From Ashinkailepas kermadecensis (taxonomy: Eukaryota; Arthropoda; Thecostraca; Neolepadidae): a stretch of DNA of 64,000 bases. The notes under the pieces are model-generated. The model saw only the letters and a list, made by a program, of their open reading frames with translations, was not told the DNA's origin and ran no database searches. The first letter of the stretch is position 1; every line of letters begins with the position of its first letter. Both the position numbers and the translations under genes were made by a program. Positions 41,292 through 53,599 of this stretch are shown piece by piece. Location: assembly GCA_034440615.1 (NCBI GenBank), contig JAOTOM010002946.1, forward strand, positions 61,396 through 125,395, given 5' to 3'.

Positions 41292-43900
41292 AGTGACGCA
41301 CCCATATTTGCGTGAAGGGGAGGGGGCAAACGTATTTGGAGGGGGTCCAACTACTGAATATAGTCTTCCGATTTCGACCACTATTTTGTCAAAGGGGAAC
41401 TTTTTAAATAAAATAATTAGTGATCAACTGAATTATCCTGTGGAGGGGCCTAATCTACCACTATCGTTTCTGATTCGTCAGATTTCAACTCTATCTCCCA
41501 CAACCTGTTCAAATGTATTCTTTTGGTATTCCTTGACAAGTCACCTCGCACTGCTGAAATTACACCTGCACAAATCACTTTAAAATGTAAAATTTTCCAA
41601 TTTCAGACATTCCAGTTCATAGTGCCCGGTCGCCACGACGCCAACGTTAGTGCACGTGCACACCCATCTTGCGCATTCGGCGCATTCGCCACACTTCGTG
41701 CGATGCTACGGATTCTGCTGTGCCTCCTACGCTTTGTTAATTGCTGCCACATGATAGACTTGCGCCATATCTGACGTGATAAAATGCTTCGTATGGGCGT
41801 TCGCTCCGAAAATTCGATTAATTAAATTCGATCATTAGTTCCCTTCTTACCATATTTTATGGTGAAGAAATGCGGATACCCGCTGAGCTTTGATGCACCT
41901 CATATCTTTGATTAAACATGCTTCCACGTTGGCTACCGAACCGAAACCCTGCCTGAGTGTACTTCTTTGGACCCGTTTCGTATTTCTTCGTCTACGGATG
42001 TGTCTTAAGGCTCCAATTCATTTTTGTTAGAGGTCCAACGCATTTTCGAAACCCCTGCTCGTTTTAGGGTTTTGTTGCTTTTTTGCGCACCGAATATTTT
42101 TTTTTTAGTTGTTGGGGCGCTTTCAAAGATCTCGATGTGTTTTTTGATGTGTGATCAAAGATCTCGATGTGTGATCTCGGGCACTTAGTGCCCGGTATTT
42201 TTGTTCGTTTTGGGATCATGTTGCTTTTTGCGGCCCCAGCCTCTTTTCAGGCCCTTGTGCGGTTATATGGCCCCTATGTGCCTTGAGAGCTTCCGGTGTT
42301 TTTGTTTTTGTTTTTTTTAGTGTTCCCGGTATATATATGTAGTTATGGCTACAACGCATGTTTTCGGACCCTGCCGCCTTTTACGAGACTGCGCTTTGAA
42401 GGGCCAGTCACATTTTCGGTCCCCGTTGTGCTCTTAGGGTCCCGCTGTGTTTATTTGGGGCTTCTGACGCACATTTGTGGGGCCCCAGTACGATTTTGAG
42501 GCTTCGGTGCGATTTTTCTGGGTCCCAGCGCGACGTATCGCGCCCAGGCGCGTGGTTCCGGGACCCAACTCCAGTTATCTGGGCTCAACACGATTTTTGT
42601 GGATCTCTTCTGAATTTTCTTTAACTTCCGAATCCCGCCCTGATTTTTCGAGTCCCTGGTGCCATGTTTTTGTATCTCATCTCGATTTTCTTCGAGCTCC
42701 GGTATGTTTTTCGATGCCGTACGCGATTTGTCAAGGCATCTGATGACATGTTCGGTGCTCCAGAACCATTGTCCTGACCCGGACTTTTTTGCAATCCCTC
42801 CTGATTTTGGAGGGCCCCGGCTTTATTTTTCGGATACCGATGGGACTTTGGGGGTCACACGGTGCCTATGTGGGGCCATAGACGCCAATTGTTGCCAGCC
42901 CGACGTTAATTTTTGATGCCCAGACCAAATTATTGGTACTACCGATAGGTCCGAGCGCGAAATTTTTGGTACTACCGAATTGTGGGTCCGAGCGCGAAAT
43001 TTGGTGGGACCGGTTCGAGTTTGCGGGGCTCGTTGTACTTAGCTGTGACCCCAACGCGATCTTGGCGGTTCCTGTTGCAGATTCTCGTGCCTCGGAGCGA
43101 GTTTTCTGGGGCCCGCCGCATTTACTTTGAGCCCCTACACGAATTCTGGTGGACCGACGCGAATTTTTGTGGTCCCAGCGCGACTTTTGGGGGCCTCGGC
43201 TCGATTCTTGGGAGCATATCCCTCTTAGGAGGGAGGGGCCATTTGCCCCTTTGATATGTCACTGCGGCAACCGAAGGAGTTCTATTTTTTATATAGGTCC
43301 TTATGTGATATTTTTGGGTCCTGGTACGATTCTTCGGTCTCCAGGTGCGATTTTTTCGGTGCCCTGACACGTTTTTTTCCAGTGCCCAACGGGTTTTGCG
43401 GGGACTTTGACCCGATTTTTTTGGGCACAGAGTGACATTCCGGTTGATAATTGATTTTTGGACAGCAGCAACCTTTGGGGTCCAGGCGCGACTTTTTTGG
43501 TCCCCAGTGAGATTTTCGAAGGCTGCGACGCGACTTTTTTAGTCCAATGTAATCTTTTGTGTCCCGACGTCATTTGCTTGGATACCTAGCGCGAGTTTTA
43601 ACGACCTCGACACTTTGTGGGTGTCCAATACGTTTTGGATGCTTTTGGTGTCATTGTTGGGGCCCAAGAGTGATTATCCATGTCCGGATTGTTTTTCGTT
43701 GCCCCGGCTTCATTTGTGTCCAAATGATATTGTTGGGGAACGGTACGACTTGTCGTGCCCCTAGCGAGATTTTCATGATCCGGGCGTGAATTTTTGGTAC
43801 CCATAGGCTCAGCGAGATTTTCAGGGGCTCCGGCCGGATCTTTTTGGGCCCATGTCGTGATTTTCAAGTACCCCGGCACGACTCCTGCCATTTCAGATGC
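41292..43900 (+). mobile_element. Element H, copy 1 (hAT-like end plus minisatellite)
   Basis: It begins CAGTGACGCACCC and continues with about 750 bp that matches, inverted, the segment 63240-63897 (for example GGTCGCCACGACGCCAACG and TGATGCACCTCAT...TTGATTAA). It then passes into a long degenerate minisatellite (42030-43900) with units like GGGGCCCCAGCGCGATTTTT. The far end could not be defined. No coding sequence is recognised. Confidence 0.7.
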
Positions 43901-43904
43901 TTCT

Positions 43905-45680
43905 AGAAAATTATAGACCTCCTCTCGCGTCTTAGGGGTCTCGTCTCATTTCCTGGAGTTTCTTTACCGGTTTTGGACGTCTTCTCGTCCGCCCTACCCT
44001 CCTCCATATGCAATGGTCCTCCTCTCCCGTTTTGGAGGACCTCCTCCCACATCCTGGGGCCCCTTTAACATGGCATGGGACTTCCTCTCATGTTCCAGGG
44101 GCATCCTCTGCCAAATTAGGGGCCTCCTGCCACGCCTCGTGGGCCTCCTCCTTTGTCCTCGCAAAGCTTACCCGTCTTGAGGGGATCTTCAATTTTGGAA
44201 ACCTCGCCTCCTTCCATACCTGCTACCTACCACTCCCATTTTAAGGGCCTTCTCTCATTTCCTGGGAATTCCTTCCGGTCGTCGGGGCCTCATTCGGCCC
44301 TGGAGACCTCCTACTCCATCTCGAGGGACTCCTCTCGAGTCCGGCAGGGGCCTCCTTTTTTCTTTTTGAGGCTTTCTTGTTCAAATTAGGGGCCTCCTCT
44401 CACGTCTTCGGGGCCTTCTGTTCCGCGTTTTGATTCTATCTTTTCCCATTTTAAGGTTGGCCTCTTATCTCCTGGTGGACTCCTGTTCTCTCTTAGGTGG
44501 CTCCTCTTCCAAATTACACGCAACCTTTCCTATCTCAGTTACCTTGTCATTTCCTGGGAACCTTCTTACCCGTCTTGAAGCCTTCTTTCTCGCCTGGAAG
44601 CCATCCCTCTTATCTAATGGCCATTCTCTCCTATTTTAGGGGCTTCCTCGTGCATCATAGGGTCTCTTTCCAATCTTATATCGTCCTCTTCCGTATTAAA
44701 TGCTTCCTGCCACTTTTCTGGATTATCCTTTTCTATCTTGGTGGAACCTTACCCGTTTCGGGGACTGCTTTTAGGTCTCCGAAACCTCATCTCATATCCA
44801 CTGGTTTCTCTTCCGTCTTAGGGCCTTCTCTCATTTTCTGAGGTCTCCCTTCCCGTATTGGGGCCTCCTTTGCAATCCTGGGGGCCTCCTTTGCAATCCT
44901 GAGGGCCTCCTTTGCAATCCTGGGGGCCTCCTTTGTATTCCTGTGGGCCTCCTTTGCAATCATGGGGGTCTCCTTTGCAATCCTGGGGGCCTCCTTTACA
45001 ATCCTGTGGGCTTCCTTCGCAATTATGAGGGCCTCCTTTACAATTCTAGGGGCCTCCTGTGCAATCTTGGGGCCTCCTTTGCAATCCTGGAGGCCTCCTT
45101 TTGCAATCCTGGGGGTCTCCTTTGCAATCCTGGAGTCCTCCTTTGTAATCCTGGGGGCCTCCTTTGCAATCCTGGTGCCTCCTTTGCAATCCTGGAGTCG
45201 TCCTTTGTAATCATGGGGCCTCCTTTGCCTGGTTAATCATGTGGGCCTCCTTTGCAATCCTGGAGGCCTCCTTTCCGCAATCATGTGGGCCTCCTTTGTA
45301 ATCCTGGAGGTCTCCTTTGCAATCCTGGAGGCCTCCTTTGCATTCCTGGGGGCCTCCTTTGCAATCCTGCGGGCCTCCTTTGCAATCCTGGGGGCCTCCT
45401 TTTCAATCCTGGGGGCCTCCTTTGTAATCCTGGAGGCTTCCTTTGCAATCCTGGGGGCCTCCTTTGCAATCCTGGGGGCATCCTTTGCATTCCTGGGGGC
45501 CTCCGTGCCAATTGTTGGCACTCTCGTGATTTATGGGGCCTCCTATCCTCTCCTAGGTGACTCCTTCTTCAAATTAGGGGCCTCCTCTCACGTCTTGGAG
45601 GCCTCCTCTCGTGTCTCGTCTGCCTCATTGCTCACTTTTTTCCTGTGTATTTCCGGATAGGGGCCTCCTCAAATTTCAGG
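43905..45680 (+). repeat. GGGGCCTCCT minisatellite
   Basis: Up to about 44840 the units are variable (GGGCCTCCT with 15-30 bases between). From 44860 to 45520 they become a regular array of about 22 bp, CTCCTTTGCAATCCTGGGGG, with about 30 units. Long open frames on both strands (for example 45241-45660) are translations of the repeat, not genes. Confidence 0.9.
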
Positions 45681-45778
45681 GGGACGGCGCCCCCCCCTGT
45701 TTGACGGCAGGGGGTGCGACTGCCCCCCCTGCCCCCCTGCCCGCCCTCCCCCCCGGTGGCGACGCCCTTGTCATGATG

Positions 45779-46389
45779 TTAGTCAAAGAGCGAAGTATTT
45801 AGACAAACTTTGGCTGAACTGAGGTGGTTCGCCTATTGTAGACGATTGCACTATTTCGTGACGGAAAGTTCAAACTCCGAATTGTATCAGTCTCATTCTG
45901 CGACTCAAATGTGCTACATAACGTTTCTGTGTGTTCAGGATAAAATTATACCAATGAAGATATATCTTGTTATTTTTGTTTAATTTTTTACTTTCTGATG
46001 TGGTGGTACCGTTTTCCAATATTTTACTTTACGAATGTGATTTTTCAGCGAACGGAATACGATACATGACAATAAATTGCAGCACTATAACTTCGGTTTC
46101 GCGTCGAGTTCGCTTTTTTCGCCGGTTGAGCGCCACGTTCGTTTTGAAGCCGAGGCCGTGCGGAATCAAGGTAAATTGAACTAGGAGACGTGCGGGTTGG
46201 CGTTGGCTCGGATTTTCCGATGTTATAACGTTCTAACCGCCCTGATTTCAATACCCGTGCACCCGCGGACGGCTGAAGTGATATATTGGTTTGTATCGTC
46301 GCGATGTCGCATTTAAAGGGATCTGTCCTGACCAGGCAGATAGTCCAGTGCGAATACGATGGGCACTCCTTTCGTAGTGTTAGGTTTGC
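45779..46389. other. Unassigned DNA
   Basis: No repeat or gene is recognised. A moderately GC-rich stretch (46090-46380) lies upstream of a possible first exon and could be a promoter region, but no specific motif supports this. Confidence 0.3.
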
Positions 46390-46390
46390 A

Positions 46391-46468
46391 TGAAGCGGCG
46401 TAATAAAGTACGCCATAGTGACCTACCAGTGAAAGTCTTCGGTGAAATGGATCAATTTTTTAGCCAGG
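46391..46468 (+). CDS. Possible first coding exon
   Basis: An ATG opens 26 codons (MKRRNKVRHSDLPVKVFGEM and six more) that end at CAG followed by GTGAGTGTTG, a good 5' splice donor. I do not recognise the peptide. It lies outside the named transposons and just downstream of a GC-richer stretch, which fits the start of a host gene. No matching acceptor or second exon was identified, and family F sequence begins about 50 bp later. It may be chance. Confidence 0.22.
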
Positions 46469-46499
46469 TGAGTGTTGTGCAATTAATGCGTGCTGCATA

Positions 46500-48320
46500 T
46501 GCCGGTAATTTTGTCTTAAAAGGTTTTTTTTTTTTTTTATTTGGATTAGGTACCATGTTTAGCAAGGTAACTAGTATGATGGGACCACGTACCTATTTGC
46601 TGTGCAAATGCTTCCTTTTCAGGTTGTGAGCAAAATAATGCCAAAAAAGGGGCCTTGGGATAGATAACATAGCATAAAAGGAAATGTAAAAAAATATCAA
46701 GAAATGCAACGTAACCTAATCTAACCTACCTTTGGAGAGAAGATAATTTAAATAAATTAGAGAAATGGCAAGCAATTTATTTTCTGAAAATTCTCAACAT
46801 AAAAAAGAAGCCTGACCCAGTCTCACCTAACCTAAGCTGCTTTTGAAGAAGAAAAATTACAAATATTTTAAACATTTTTGTGACATTTGTTTTCGAGACT
46901 GGTATTATTGTGCGTTAAGGTACAAGAAAGGTTTTTACATGCATTTGCCTCCATAAAGAGAGGAAATGGGTTAGGTTTGGTTTGGTTTGGTTAGGTTAGG
47001 TTAGTTTAGGTTCCTTGAATTATAATTGTTTCAAAAATTATTTTAAAAAATCAATTTGCACATCAAATAAATAGTCCCATCAATGTCACCTTCATGAACA
47101 TGGTATTCTGAAGAAACAAAAAACACATTTGAAGACAAATTTACCCATATGCCTGCTTGTGTGTGTGTGGGGGGGGGGGCAGATCGAAGGTCAAAGTGGC
47201 AAATTTCAATGTTTGTGGTATCTAGGTAAGTACCTACCTAGGTACCTATGCACTAGGTGGGTACCTACCTACCTACCTAGGTACCTACCAACTTTGTGTA
47301 CATGATACTGATGCCAGTCTGCAAGCTGGTACCTATGGTCATCTTGATGGCTTTATCTCAGGGGTGTTGCTTTATATGCTTTTGAGAGAGCATACAGCCC
47401 TGGGTGCTGTATGACCATCACAGTTGATACTCCCCTAAGCCCAAATAACCAACGAAGTGCAAGTGCCCCCTCAAAGTTACCTTTGCCCCCAATAATTTTA
47501 ACTTTTAACATGGGACCATATGGAGTGTGCCCCAATCCATTTGGGCTCTCCCATGCATTTGACACCCACAAATAATTTGGAGAAGTAAATGCTTGTTCTT
47601 GATCTTGTATGTATTTATCAGTGTGTGAAGAAAGGCACCATGGACCTGTGCTGTACTAGTGTATGCTGGTGCAGTGAGCCAAGTTTGATGTTGTGCACAT
47701 AACCCTTGTTTGCTGTACCCTGCTGAGGATAGGGTTGGATTTGTACTCTGTAATCCTGGATGAAGAGTGAAAATTTGGCATTGTTTTGCTTTAACATGTA
47801 CACCAAGACAAGTTTTGGACACATTTTGCCTCCATATAGGAAACAATTGGGTTAGGTTTCATTAGGTGCGGTCAGGTTTGTTTAGGTTTTTCTAGTTGGA
47901 AAATTTGCCAACATAAAAGAAAAGAAGTTTCAAAATAAGTTCAGTGTTGTTTGTTTTTAAAAAGCAGGTTATGCTAGGATGGGTTCGGTTGGCTTTCTAA
48001 CTTGGAAAATTGTGTGAAAACAATTGACATTTCCCAAGTTTTACTTTTGGGAATTTTGTTTTCTCCAACAGGTTAGGCTAGGTGACGTTAGCTTGTATTT
48101 TGGTTGTACTTTTTCAACCTTACCTGTTATGCTATGTTTCCAAACTCAAAGCCAGTTTTTGGTGGTATTTTGTTCACAAACATAAAAGTAAGCATTTGCA
48201 CGAACAATGAAATCCCATCATCTTAGTCACATTCATAAACATTGCATTGGAAGGCTAAATTCCAAGAATTCATAAAGCACATTTAAGCACAAATTTACCA
48301 ATAATTGTTGGGTGATCAAA
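46500..48320. repeat. Family F repeats, several copies
   Basis: At least two inverted and direct copies of family F are visible, with GTACCATGTTTAGCAAGGTAAC, TATTATTGTGCGTTAAGG, CCTCCATAAAGA and AAAGTAAGCATTTGCACG phrases, plus GGTTAGGTT tracts. A short 20-bp minisatellite array is at 47222-47290, and a family D MITE interrupts at 47359. Confidence 0.6.
47359..47570 (+). mobile_element. Family D MITE with nested LINE tail
   Basis: Begins CAGGGGTGTTGCTTTATATG and continues after an interruption with CAAGTGCCCCCTCAAAG, TTTGCCCCCAATAATTTTAA and GGAGTGTGCCCCAATCC. The interruption at 47401-47455 is the LINE stem-loop tail (GGGTGCTGTATGACC...CCCAAATAACCAAC). No clear target duplication is left around the tail. 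Confidence 0.68.
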
Positions 48321-48989
48321 TGCAGAGATGATATTTTCCTTCAAGCTAGCTACTGCACCATCTTGTTTGTACTTCCAAGCAAACCTTAAAGTCATAAAGT
48401 GTTAAGGCTTAATAAGAGCCACAGGGGCCCATATGGGCTAAGCCTATATAGAAAAGATGCTAGAAAAGTACTTGCTCTCACCCCAATCAATCCATTATCT
48501 CAAGTTCCTAGGGAGCTATATATTCCAGCCTATCTAGCACCATTCACCTGATATTGCATAACACATTTCTCAACAATTACAAACTCCTCCAATCATGCCC
48601 ATTATGTTACCATAGCCAATCTCATCAGTATCACATCCCGAACGAAGGTGCTGAATCCACTGCTAGGTACACCCTATATAAAGTCATAAAGTGTTTAGAC
48701 GTAATAAGAGACACAAGGGCCCATCCAGTTAAACCTGTAAATGGAAGATACCATAAGCCCAGTAAAATGACCCACTCAAACCATCACCACATCCTAAAGA
48801 AACCATCCACAAACATCCCACACACCTTTCAGTGCCTGTCTACCCTAGCTATCCAGCCCTATTCCCTTGGTCCCTCTTGTGCCCTAAAGCCAAAATAACT
48901 AACACATGTGGATTGAATGCCATACCAATAATTTTCCAGCTGCATCCATGCCTGTTTAAGGGGGTCTATGCCATGCACACTTACTTAGC

Positions 48990-49512
48990 ATAAATCTCAC
49001 CCCATGCATCACAAATTAGAACTCAAAATCAAGATTTTCATGTCTAATAAATTTGTCCACCCTACTGTTATATACATTCAATGAGGAACTCCCCACGACA
49101 TCAGCAGGCAGCCTATTCTACTGATCAACAACCCTTTCACCGAAGACCTGTTGTTGCTTAACTGTTCTACACCTCAGCTTGTCTAACCTGAATTGATGAC
49201 CCCTATGTGATACACTAAACTGAAGAGTGTCATTCAAATTGACCTGACCTAGTCCTTTAACAAATTTGTACATTTCAATCATGTCCCCCTTAGTCTCCTA
49301 TACTTGAGTGAGTACATATATAATGCCACAAGCATTTCTCCATATTCTAAGTTACCTATTCCACTGATGAGTCTAGTTGTTTTGCGCTGCACTCTTTCTA
49401 ACATATCTATATCTTTCTCTAGGTTGGAGCTCCATGCTTGTACAGAATATTCCAAGTGGGGTCGCACATATGCTAAGTATAGTTTTTTTTTCATGACTTC
49501 CTGAGTAATCAC
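48990..49512 (-). pseudogene. CR1-like ORF2 C-terminus
   Basis: The minus strand reads KLYLAYVRPHLEYSVQAWSS, LERVQRKTTRLISGIGNLEY and YSLKYRRLRG. After a small frame change it reads IEMYKFVKGLGQVNLNDTLQ, HRGHQFRLDKLRCRTVKQQQ, VFGERVVDQ and NRLPADVVGSSSLNVY. This is the conserved C-terminal region after RT in CR1-group LINEs, probably helping to bind RNA or DNA. It is separated from RT motifs by a deletion or replacement, so it is dead. Confidence 0.8.
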
Positions 49513-50008
49513 TGATCAGTTAATTGTCAAGCATCAATTTTAATACTACAAATGAGTCAAATTGAACTGAGAGGGTATTTTTGTGAACATGATAATGTTC
49601 TGGGTGATTAAAATCCAAAACGGCCTGTTTTCCAACACTAGCTAACAAGAACTTAAATGTCTCATCCTAGTGGTTCATTGCTTTGGGAGGTCAAACTATG
49701 TATGTCTCCATTTCTTTTTGGCAAAAAGTATCATGCTCACTAAATGAATGTTGCTCACAAGGTAGGATTTCTTTGTCGTAGGGTAGGTATATACCTACAT
49801 ACCTGATCTCTCCATAATTCATATAACAAATTGAAGCGAATAGTAGCATGTCTAGCTCTTCCTGGGCAGGTGTGAGATTGAAAATGGTCTGTTTCTGGAT
49901 TTGTGTTTTTTTTGTCAACATCATCCTCTTCAGAAAATGATGCTCCCATTTCTTAGATTGCATGGTGTTGTTTATGCATGGACCACTCTGTAACAAGGTG
50001 CTCAAGGT

Positions 50009-50350
50009 TCACTTGAAAGTGCAAACAGATTCTCGTGTCACAGGTATTAAATCTTCAAATGTTTGAAATCCATGTTGAGTATCCCTTGAAAGGTTGTACC
50101 TATCTAGGTGAGTCTGAACCTTCTCTTTAACCAGTTCTTCCAGCACCTTTAAAACTATTAAGGTCAAACCGACTGACCTGCAGTTTCCTACACACTTCAT
50201 ACTTCCTTTCTGGAAATTGGTACAACATTTCCATTTCATCAATCTTCAGGTACTTCAGAATTCTCCATAGGCTGCCTGGAGAATGGTACCCAGGGGAACT
50301 GCTAAATCTTGAGCACACTGGACTAAGACCCCAGCACGCATATCATTCAG
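50009..50350 (-). pseudogene. CR1-like RT N-terminal fragment
   Basis: Reads NKAAGLNDMRAGVLVQCAQD, LAVPLGTILQAAYGEF, then after a frame change TNFQKGSMKCVGNCRSVGLT, VLKVLEELVKEKVQTHLDRY and LSRDTQHGF. These are the first RT motifs (NKAAG, the YRPVSLT equivalent decayed to CRSVGLT, and QHGF). Motifs A to D do not follow. Several stops are present. Confidence 0.75.
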
Positions 50351-50609
50351 TCCAGCAGCTTTATTATGTTTTTATTTTCTTCAACTGTTTTTTTGCACAT
50401 CTTCTGCAGTTACTATAAGATCTTCCACCTATCACCTGCCATAGCACAGCCTTCAGTGGTTTCTAATGCTCCTGGGCTCTCTTTAGTCAAGACCGATGGG
50501 AATTGCTTGCTAAGGGACTTGACTATATTGCAATCATCAACCACTATTTCCCCATCCACCTCTAGTGGTCCTACATACACTCTTTAGAGCTAAATCTGTA
50601 TAAGCTTTA

Positions 50610-50667
50610 GATGGGCGCTGTATAACCAATGCAGTTGATGCACCCAAAAACCCTAATAACTAACTAA
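50610..50667 (+). mobile_element. 58-bp LINE-tail microinsertion with 14-bp target duplication
   Basis: CTGTATAAGCTTTA occurs exactly at 50596-50609 and 50668-50681. The insert reads GATGGGCGCTGTATAACC, AATGCAGTTGATGCACCC, then AAAAACCCTAATAAC and TAAC repeats. It lies in the CR1-like LINE and is younger than it. Confidence 0.9.
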
Positions 50668-51200
50668 CTGTATAAGCTTTAGGATCACTTAGCATTGCCT
50701 GCTCACCATTCTTAGCTAATTTATGTTCAGCCAATCTTTGATACACTAACACACCTAGCTTTATTTTGAGCCATTCTATATGATTATGGGTTTTCCTCAG
50801 AGTTAAGATCTCTTAGTTTCTTAAATGCCTGCTTCTTTGACTAGTAAATGTTGAACTTGAACAGCCATGAGAGGTGCTTATCCTTGTTTAATCTAATTTG
50901 TCTATTAAGATTGAACCTATCCTGATCTTCGAACAGTGTCTTTTGCCATTATCCACATTTTATAGGCATCTAAACCCATGTTCCCAGTTGATTTCATCCA
51001 GGAAGATTCCTTTGGCAAAATTTGGAATCCATGTTTTATTGAATACTACACTTCCAACATGTAAGGAAAAGCATGCGATATTGTGCTCACTATTACCAAA
51101 GATATCCCATATGCTCACAATTCTCATCATTTCTAAGCACTAGTTCTAATATTTAATTTCCATGTATCACTTCAAAAAATAAATATTTATCAAAAACAAG

Positions 51201-51945
51201 TCATAAAGCTTCTTCCTGATTTGATTAGACTAGATTAGATGTCTGAATCCTTAATATTGTTCCACACTTCAGGATGATATCTGACCACAAGGATTTTACT
51301 CTCTATGGACACTACCCTCTATGGCATGACATTTCATTACTTGCCTCTCATACAAGAGTAGTCCACCTGCAATCCTTATCTTCCTTTGATGAGCATGTGT
51401 GCTGTAGCATGTTAGTTCGAATTCTTGCAAGTTATTTCCAAAAATGCATACCAAATATAGCTTTTCAGACAACAACATTTTTTTCACCCCTGTTGACACG
51501 TCTTGGCTTGAAATGTTACTCGAGTGTTCACCACGGGCTACCGCTTGATACCAGATTTGATGTCCATGATGTTAGGAACGCATTCGCATTCAGCATCCCG
51601 TTTGCATGCTCTCCGATTTTGGTCACATTTGCAGGATATAATCTTTGTTGTTTGTCAACATAAGGTAAACATTTCGGTATTTATTACCAATATACCAATT
51701 ATTCGGTAGGACAGGCAATTTGATCTCCAGAGGTCAAGAAACGTCATTCGGGTCAAAAACGCGCTTCCGCATCAAAGTTAAAGTATTTCACTTAGCAGGC
51801 ATCTAGGCATTAGAATCATTTGGCTGTCTATCAAGGATGCAGCACATCAAATTACATGGCCCTGAATGTCGCAGTTTGACCCCAAGGTCACCAAGGTTGG
51901 TTTTACTACTAAAGCTTGTCATTATAAGTATCTCAGATTATAAAT

Positions 51946-51948
<3 letters not shown>
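51201..51948. other. Unassigned DNA
   Basis: Some of this may be the decayed 5' part of the CR1-like LINE. I recognise no conserved motif. The 129-codon frame at 51274-51663 is unfamiliar and overlaps an opposite frame. Confidence 0.3.
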
Positions 51949-52740
<792 letters not shown>

Positions 52741-53560
52741 CCTGATTTGATTACACACAGATAAGTATTTCACTTATCTATTATTTGCTTTCACATCAAT
52801 AATACTTATTTGTAGTTATTGTCATTGGTTTTTGGTAAATAATTTCAGTACCGCTCATTCTTTATTCACTGACAGCTGATAATTTGACAATTGTAATGCT
52901 AAGAATGAATAATTATGCTGTGTTTTTACTCTCTACTTTGTGTCATGGCATAGTATTCACGAAGATACATGCTTGATATCATTTGTTCATAACTTGCATT
53001 TTAGTCATAAGACACAAATGACTAAAGACTCAAATCAAAAGACTAAAATGACATGCCTTGCAAATGTTTGCTTTTTTCTTTTGTATCTCAAAACAAACAG
53101 AAGTATAGCCGCAGCACTCTTTTCGCTCAAAAATTGCTTTCAAGGGCATACACATTTTCTCATTGACATTAATTCCATGCAGATTTTCAACATTCTATTG
53201 TGCTCATTTCAACATCTCACACCTGGACGAAAAAAAACATTATTTTAACACCGATGGAGCTCCCTTGCCACTACTAAGTATCGCGATTTTAAAGAAATGT
53301 CACTTCTGAAGTGTGATTTTCCAAAGAATCAACAGAAGGAGAATTTGCTGTGTCTATTTTATTTTAAGTCTGATATGGCATTTCAAGAAAGAAGATTCTT
53401 TCGGTTTGTGTCGGATCCATTCTCAGAAACGGAAGTGGGGCACCTGTTTGTGACATATTGTGTCAGTAATACTCCTGCTTCCTCGACTGTCCGCAGCGCG
53501 TCGCTTCGGCGCCAGCAAGGACGCCTCTCTTGGAGTAGCTAGGCTGGCCACCATGCCGTG
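52741..53560. other. Unassigned AT-rich DNA
   Basis: A stretch near 53150-53225 resembles 10420-10530 (CATTTCAACATCTCACACC and nearby), suggesting an unnamed repeat. No gene is seen. The last 100 bp may be the end of the gypsy pol relic. Confidence 0.35.
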
Positions 53561-53599
53561 CAACCCGGTGCAGATTTGCCTGCTGTGGAGCAGCTCCGC

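Larger units (their letters stand above)
40271..45770. mobile_element. Large hAT-like composite element (5.5 kb), exact 8-bp duplication
   Basis: The left end is CAGTGGCGTCGCCAC and the right end, in reverse, is CAAGGGCGTCGCCAC (13 of 15 matching). TCATGATG occurs exactly at 40263-40270 and 45771-45778. GGGCCTCCT units occur just inside the left end (40318-40372) and fill the right part (43905-45680). A second element (H, from 41292) and a family D fragment (41193-41290) are nested inside. No transposase frame is visible, so this is a non-autonomous carrier. Confidence 0.85.
48400..51200 (-). mobile_element. CR1-like LINE, second family, internally deleted
   Basis: The 3' untranslated region (48400-48990) is shared with 15729-16200 and appears partly duplicated (GTCATAAAGTG at 48391 and 48683). 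ORF2 pieces run upstream to about 51200, where faint endonuclease wording (HNIACFSLHVGSVVFNKTW) is seen. The catalytic RT core is missing between about 49512 and 50009. A 58-bp microinsertion sits at 50610-50667. Confidence 0.7.

Noticed and set aside
44943..45660. Open frames with repeated GGLLCNPG- or ASFAILGA-type units
   Set aside because: Direct translation of a 22-bp minisatellite; both strands are open, which argues against a repeat protein.
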